Assembly (NCBI GenBank): GCA_038380435.1
Contig: JAWZYU010000013.1
Location: 12,785,901-12,849,900, forward strand
Direction: 5' to 3'
From: Ryuthela nishihirai
Lineage: Eukaryota; Arthropoda; Arachnida; Araneae; Heptathelidae
Length of the DNA stretch: 64,000 bases
Position numbers and translations under genes: made by a program. The notes below the pieces were generated by a model. That model was given only the letters and a program-made list of their open reading frames with translations. It searched no databases and had not been told where the DNA came from. Positions 58,917 to 64,000 of the stretch are shown piece by piece (position 1 is the first letter of the stretch; every line of letters starts with the position of its first letter).

Positions 58917-61900
58917 CTACGGAGGTCCAACCAGACCGTGCAATTTAGTTCTCCAAGCAAGTCTATCCTGAGCTACATCTGCTGCATCTGGCCACTGCAC
59001 ACCAATTCTAACAAGGTCCTGCTTGACATTGTCTGCCCACCGCATCCTAGGTCTCCCCCTCTTTCTGAGGCCTTTAGGCACACTGTTCATAACCCTATTC
59101 GCCAATCTATAATTATTCATACGGGCAACATGGCCAAACCAACGGAGTCTCTCTCTGCACAATATGCTGCTTAAAGGAGGTTGCAAACTCCTTTGCCTAA
59201 CCTCATCATTAGTTACAAAGTTAAACCACCTAATACCCAAGATACTAAGTAAGCATCTAGAATCAAATGCTAGTTTCCTGTTATCTTATTTACACAGCGT
59301 CCAAGTTTCACTACCATAACTAACCCTAGAAAAACCAAACTATTTTACAGTCTAATTTTAGTCTTTAGGTGTGTACGCCTATTTCTCCACAATCTCCATA
59401 GATTCTTAAAAGTCCCAGCAGCAATCCCTATTCGTCTGTTAATCTCTTGCCGCACATCACCATTATCTGTTACCTAGCTCCCAAGGTAATTAAACTGTGA
59501 CACCTGCTCAAGACTGCAACCATTCAGATTAACTGAATCACAACCTGCCTGACCAATTTTCATCACTTTAGTTTTCTCTCTGTTTATAACCAAACCTACT
59601 CTACTACCAGTCTCATCAACAGTTCGAATGAAAGAGTTCATCTCCTCAACATCATTTGCCAAAAGGGCTAAATCATCAGCATAATCTAAATCAGAAATTT
59701 TCGTATCTCCAGCCCATTTAAGGCCAAAATCTTTCCCTTGAAGGGAATTTCGCATAACATAATCAATAACCAAACTAAAGAGAAAAGGAGACAAAATGCA
59801 CCCTTGTCGAACACCAGACGTAATGCTAAACCAATTGCTACAAGATTTACCAACTCTCACACACGACTCAGTGTTATTATAGAGAGCTTTCATTATGTTA
59901 ACTAACTTGTCTGGTATACCATATGATCGCACAATCAACCACAAATTATGACGATCAACAGAGTCGAAAGCCTTTTTGAAATCAACAAAGCTAGCAACCA
60001 AAGGTTTCTGAAACTCTAAACATTTCTCAAGAATATGCCTAAGTAAAAATATCTGATCCACACATCCCTTACCACTTCTGAATCCACATTGCTCATCACG
60101 CAATTGACTGTCAACCAGATTCTTAATTCTATTAAGCACAATCATGGAAAGAACTTTACCTGGAACAGAGAGTAGGCTGATACCCCTATATTTATCACAA
60201 GAACTGCGATTACCTTTTTTGAAAATAGGGATAATAATAGCTCTGGTAAAATCTTTAGGAACCATGCCTTTATCATAAAAGTTATTCGAAATTTCAGTCA
60301 TCAAAGTGGTAACCGAAACATTCCCACCTCTGAGCATTTCTGTAGTAATTTCATCTGTAGTTCTTTCATTCTGTAGTAATTCATCTGTTCAAATTCAAGA
60401 TCCAATTTCTGTAGTAATTTTCTGTAGTTCTTTCATTCACCCTGGGGATTTATGAAGTTTAAGTTTAGAAATGGCCACGATAACTTCAGAATGTGTTATA
60501 GAGCCAACATTAGAGTCCCCAATACATTTATCATCACTACAAACAATGGGAGTAGAACTAACTACATTGTTTAGAACATCACTGAAATGCTCAGCCCACC
60601 TAGCCATGACAGAATCCTCACCTTCTATAACCTTACCTTGTTTATCCTTCAATCCTTGTATGCCTGTTCGTTTTCTACCACATAAAACATTAACTATCTG
60701 GTACAGCTCTCTGGTGTTGTGCTGTCTAACAGCTTCCTCGGCTTTGTCAGCCAAGCCATCAAGCCAAAGATTCTTATCAGCAGCTAACTGATCCTTTACA
60801 AGTTTATTAAGGTCTCTGTAATCCTTTCTATTAGGACTAGTAGGGTACTGATTAAGGACATTCCTGCAGTTCCTTCTTTCTGAAATAAGCTCAAGTGCCT
60901 TATCACTCAAATAATTCTGCCTCCTCTGCTCCTTTTTTCCTAAACGAGTACTGTTAGTTTCCAAAAAAGCCTGTATAAAACGGCCCCATTCTTCCTCAAC
61001 TTCAGTATTAAGCACACCATGACTGTCATAATGACTAAGTAACCTATCATGGTAAGCTTTGGCTATAACTGGATCTTTCAGAGCTTCAGTATTAAAAGTA
61101 AATTTTTTAACCCTAGCACAACACTTTTTAAGTTGAAGTTGCAAAACACTTTTAACAAGATAATGGTCAGATCCAATTTCAGCTCCCCTATATGCTCTGG
61201 TATTCCTAACAGAACTAGCCCATTTGCTGTTGATTAATATATAATCAATCATATTCTTTATGCAGCCCATCAGGTGAAACCCATGTGTACTTATGTATGT
61301 AGCGGTGTTTGTAATAAGTGTTAGTTGTTCTGAAAGCATTGAGTTTACTTACCTGTAGGAGACGTTGCTCATTGCCATTGCAACAACCAATACCAAAAGG
61401 GCCTTTTACTCCTCCCCAAAGGTCAGAGTCAGTACCAACTTTGGCATTGAAGTCACCAAGAACAAGGGTAATATCACCTTTCTTGACTGAATTCAAAATA
61501 TTCTAAAGTTGTCCATAAAAACCTATCCTTCTCATCCTCAGTGGAGGTATAACAACAGGTAACATTCAAGTCTTTAATGCTTCTCTGAAATTTTGCTGTA
61601 AGAAACCTTTCATTAATGCACTCATATCCTAGAAGAGCATCACTAGCGTGTCTGCTGAGAAGCAGACCCACGCCTTGGTGATGCTTATTGTCGTTCCTCC
61701 CTGAAAAGAGAAATTTAAGATTATTTTTAAGAATCTGACCTTTATCTATCCATCTGGTCTCTTGCTTAGCCAAGAATATCTAAATTATAATGGTGGAATT
61801 CTTGTGTGAGGACATCAAAAGAAAAAGCTCTGTGCAGAGTCCTCACATTCCAACTACCTAAAAAATGGTTAGGGGAATGTTTAAAGAAACTATGTTTATT

Positions 61901-61990
61901 GAGAGAGGGAATGCCGACAATATCAAACAGCCCCCTAATCGCAGACATGGGGCAAAGACCCGTTCCCCCACCACTAAAGGCTGAAGCCAT
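58917..61990 (-). pseudogene. LINE ORF2-type protein (endonuclease and reverse transcriptase), broken
   Basis: The endonuclease part (61990 to about 61130) shows LGSWNVRTLHRA, AKQETRWIDKG, LVLGDFNAKVG, YTWVSPDG, MIDYILINSKW and GSDHYLV in order, matching the exonuclease-endonuclease-phosphatase fold used to nick the target. The RT part (59474-60337) shows VASFVDFKKAFDSVDR, SGVRQGCILSPFLF and the catalytic DYADDLALLA (YADD codons at 59672-59683). The C-terminal part has RLRWFGHVARM and a final GLVGPP before TAG at 58917-58919. Breaks: small frameshifts near 61773, 61490 and 61265, an insertion at about 60357-60440, and a TAG after FNYLGS near 59474. The catalytic residues themselves remain. 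Confidence 0.92.
60357..60440 (+). repeat. Patchwork insertion between the endonuclease and RT parts
   Basis: Compared with copy 1 (around 2420-2450), about 80 extra bases are present. They consist of repeated pieces of the neighbourhood (CTGTAGTTCTTTCATT at 60355-60370 and 60422-60437; TTCTGTAGTAATT three times). They also include the 15-base CAAATTCAAGATCCA (60390-60404), which recurs at 62194-62208 in the 5' region of the same element. Confidence 0.75.
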
Positions 61991-62429
61991 CTACACTGGA
62001 AGACTTCCTCCAATGTAGAATTTGACGATGCCAATAGAAGCAAAGAGTTCAGGTGCCTGCGATGACCTCTGCTCAGGATTATCCACCAGCTGATAAACAT
62101 ATCCTGTGAATCTATTCACTTGGGACTGTCAACCCACATCCAAATAGAAAACACAACGAAAGATTCTCCCTCCACAGAAGCCCACCAGTGCAGCAAATTC
62201 AAGATCCATAATTATTCTCAGAGCCATAATTCCGTTCAGGTTGGTATATATGGTCAGCACCAGGACTCTGTGTGGTTGATCGCTCCTCAGCAGGGTAGAA
62301 GAAAAGAAAAGTAGCCATAGATGTCCAGATCAGTAGGCTACATTGATCTGGCAACCCTCCGCTTCCGTTTCCTTCCACAAGAAGCCTCTCTTTTGAAAGG
62401 TACTAAAGGGCTTTTAAATAGGTCTTAAA

Positions 62430-62441
62430 CTTTTTAAATCA
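62430..62441 (+). repeat. TSD of LINE copy 2 (5' side)
   Basis: CTTTTTAAATCA, exact copy of 58884-58895. Confidence 0.85.
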
Positions 62442-64000
62442 GCATTCATTTTTTAATATAAAGAGAACACAGATAATAAGAATATTTCGGAGGTTTAAGA
62501 CAATATATTTAAGACAATATATTCAGCTAAAACTCTCTTTATGTGTGATATAAAGAGGTGGATAATTCAAAAGAGATATCTATGCACTCCTTCCCCCTCC
62601 CCCCTCCCCATCTTCTAATTATCGGATATGCTATTATCTGAAAAAGAGTAAGTCCAAACGATGTGCTCTATTTCTAAAGATCACTTAATTTTGTTTTCAA
62701 TTATGGGTATCATTTAACTACAAGAAGAGGCGCTGTGAATAAGGTAGCAGTCGTTCAAAGCATTGGAGGAGGAAGGAACCACCCCCCTGGGGGAAATGGC
62801 GAACCAAAATGCCATCCTCATGCATTAATGTACCAGTCATCAAAGAGAGTCAGTTCCCCCTCATCTTCATTCAATAGATAGACACCACGATTAAATCAGA
62901 CCTCTCATGTGTTACATCGACTCTTGTGCATTTTCACATTAAGATTTTTAATGTTCCGGCTAATTCGCAGTTCGCCCTTTTAATTCAAATGCCACAAGAA
63001 TTAAACTAACGTGCAAGTTCTTCTTCGGAACACGTTCTACTGTCCACGATCATTGTAATTGTTGCTACAGAAGATCACTATTGGAAGTGTTATCTGAACT
63101 CACAGCTCAGGAGGTTGTGCATCTGATGCATCAACGATATCATTGAATGAATTGCACCCTTCAGATGTGTGCATGGCTAACACGATCAGATGATTGTTGT
63201 CTACATCATGACACGTTCCCACGAGATTCCTATGCTTCGTTCCGTGCTATTTCGGGGAGGGGGGGGATACGCAAGGTCTAACATTATATAGCAATGATGA
63301 TGATGCATGTATTGCATTTGACAGACGATGTTGGAAGATTATATACATATGTATTAAATCTAGATTCTTGAAATAAATTTTCCGAGCAGTTATTAGTCGA
63401 TCCGCTTCTCTTAATGTATATTGAAACTTTTCCAATTGAAATTGAGCAACACATGAGGATTAATACAAGTTGGATAAGTAATATTCATCAGTCATATTTA
63501 GGGCAATTAAAGTTTTAGTTAATATGTCAATGTGCATTATAATAACGGTGAAAAGTCAAAAATATGCGGCACCATTCAAAGTCTTCGGTCGGAATGAGCC
63601 TCATCCCCAAGTAGCTCTCCAGCAGGGACTAGAGATTTTAATCAGAACTTCCTGAAATTGTAGCCTCTCTTCATCTGAAACCTTTCCCCTCTCAACATAT
63701 TCGTTGCCTTGACGATGAAACTTATCACCTCAAATATTTGCGACGAACGTCCAATCCTGTTTCGTTTGTTATAATCAGTCTCAGTTATTTCTTATAAAAC
63801 TTAAAAAATCCATCTCTTTTGCTTCTAGGGGTGGTGTCGACTTAGGCTAGAAATAGACAGAAAAAAGAAGCACAAGATTAAAAAAAAGTTAGACATTTTT
63901 AATTGCTTTAATTTTTAAAAATGATTTTCACTTTTTAATCCACGTAATGTCTCAGAAAACAGGAGAGCCATAGGCTGCATTAGAAATGAAGAGATTTGCA
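62442..64000. other. Unannotated right edge
   Basis: AT-rich DNA with a C-rich run near 62590-62610 and a G run near 63257. No frame with a recognisable domain and no repeat ends seen. Confidence 0.45.

Larger units (their letters stand above)
58896..62429 (-). mobile_element. Near full-length RTE-like LINE (copy 2), inactive
   Basis: About 3.5 kb on the minus strand, bounded by an exact 12-bp TSD (CTTTTTAAATCA). Minus-strand order: about 440 bases of 5' region, AP-like endonuclease, linker, reverse transcriptase and a C-terminal segment. The 3' UTR is very short, about 20 bases, and ends GAGGATGATGA. One frame with endonuclease plus RT, a very short 3' UTR and a short-repeat tail are features of RTE-clade elements. 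No poly(A) is present. The frame is broken in at least five places, so the copy cannot move. Confidence 0.9.

Overview
This window is repeat-dominated nuclear DNA from an invertebrate animal. I found no host gene that I can defend. The evidence is eukaryotic throughout: tRNA-derived SINEs with target-site duplications (TSDs), a non-LTR retrotransposon of RTE type, a decayed hAT DNA transposon, an LTR retrotransposon and two large satellite arrays. The hAT transposase, the Gag type and the SINE core suggest an arthropod or another protostome. The species cannot be fixed from this sequence.

Layout. 1-2.3 kb is unannotated AT-rich DNA. 2.3-4.8 kb is an old minus-strand RTE-like LINE fossil, broken by two SINEs in opposite orientations. 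4.8-7.3 kb is mostly featureless, and a SINE lies at 7.33-7.72 kb. 7.74-13.76 kb is an 83-bp satellite whose centre is a nearly uniform 166-bp dimer. 13.8-18.6 kb has no recognisable gene. 18.6-28.1 kb carries further SINEs, including one SINE inside another, and an hAT fossil at 22.5-24.1 kb next to a long hairpin. 29.74-57.93 kb is a 58-bp satellite. A complete LTR element (30680-34813) interrupts it, with 5-bp TSDs cut from the monomer itself. 58.9-62.4 kb is a nearly full-length but broken RTE-like LINE with 12-bp TSDs. 62.4-64 kb is unannotated.

How the parts relate. The most informative unit is the LTR element. It has two near-identical LTRs, a primer-binding site, a leader with an internal 86-bp duplication, and one long open frame coding for Gag, a CCHC zinc knuckle and an aspartic protease. 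It has no reverse transcriptase, RNase H or integrase. It therefore looks like a Gag-protease element that moves with enzymes supplied in trans. The SINEs end in a CAACCC-type tail rather than poly(A), while the resident LINE ends in a GAT-rich tail, so another LINE probably mobilises the SINEs. The insertions give a relative order: LINE copy 1 is older than its two SINEs, the outer SINE at 21.0 kb is older than the inner one, and the 58-bp satellite is older than the LTR element.
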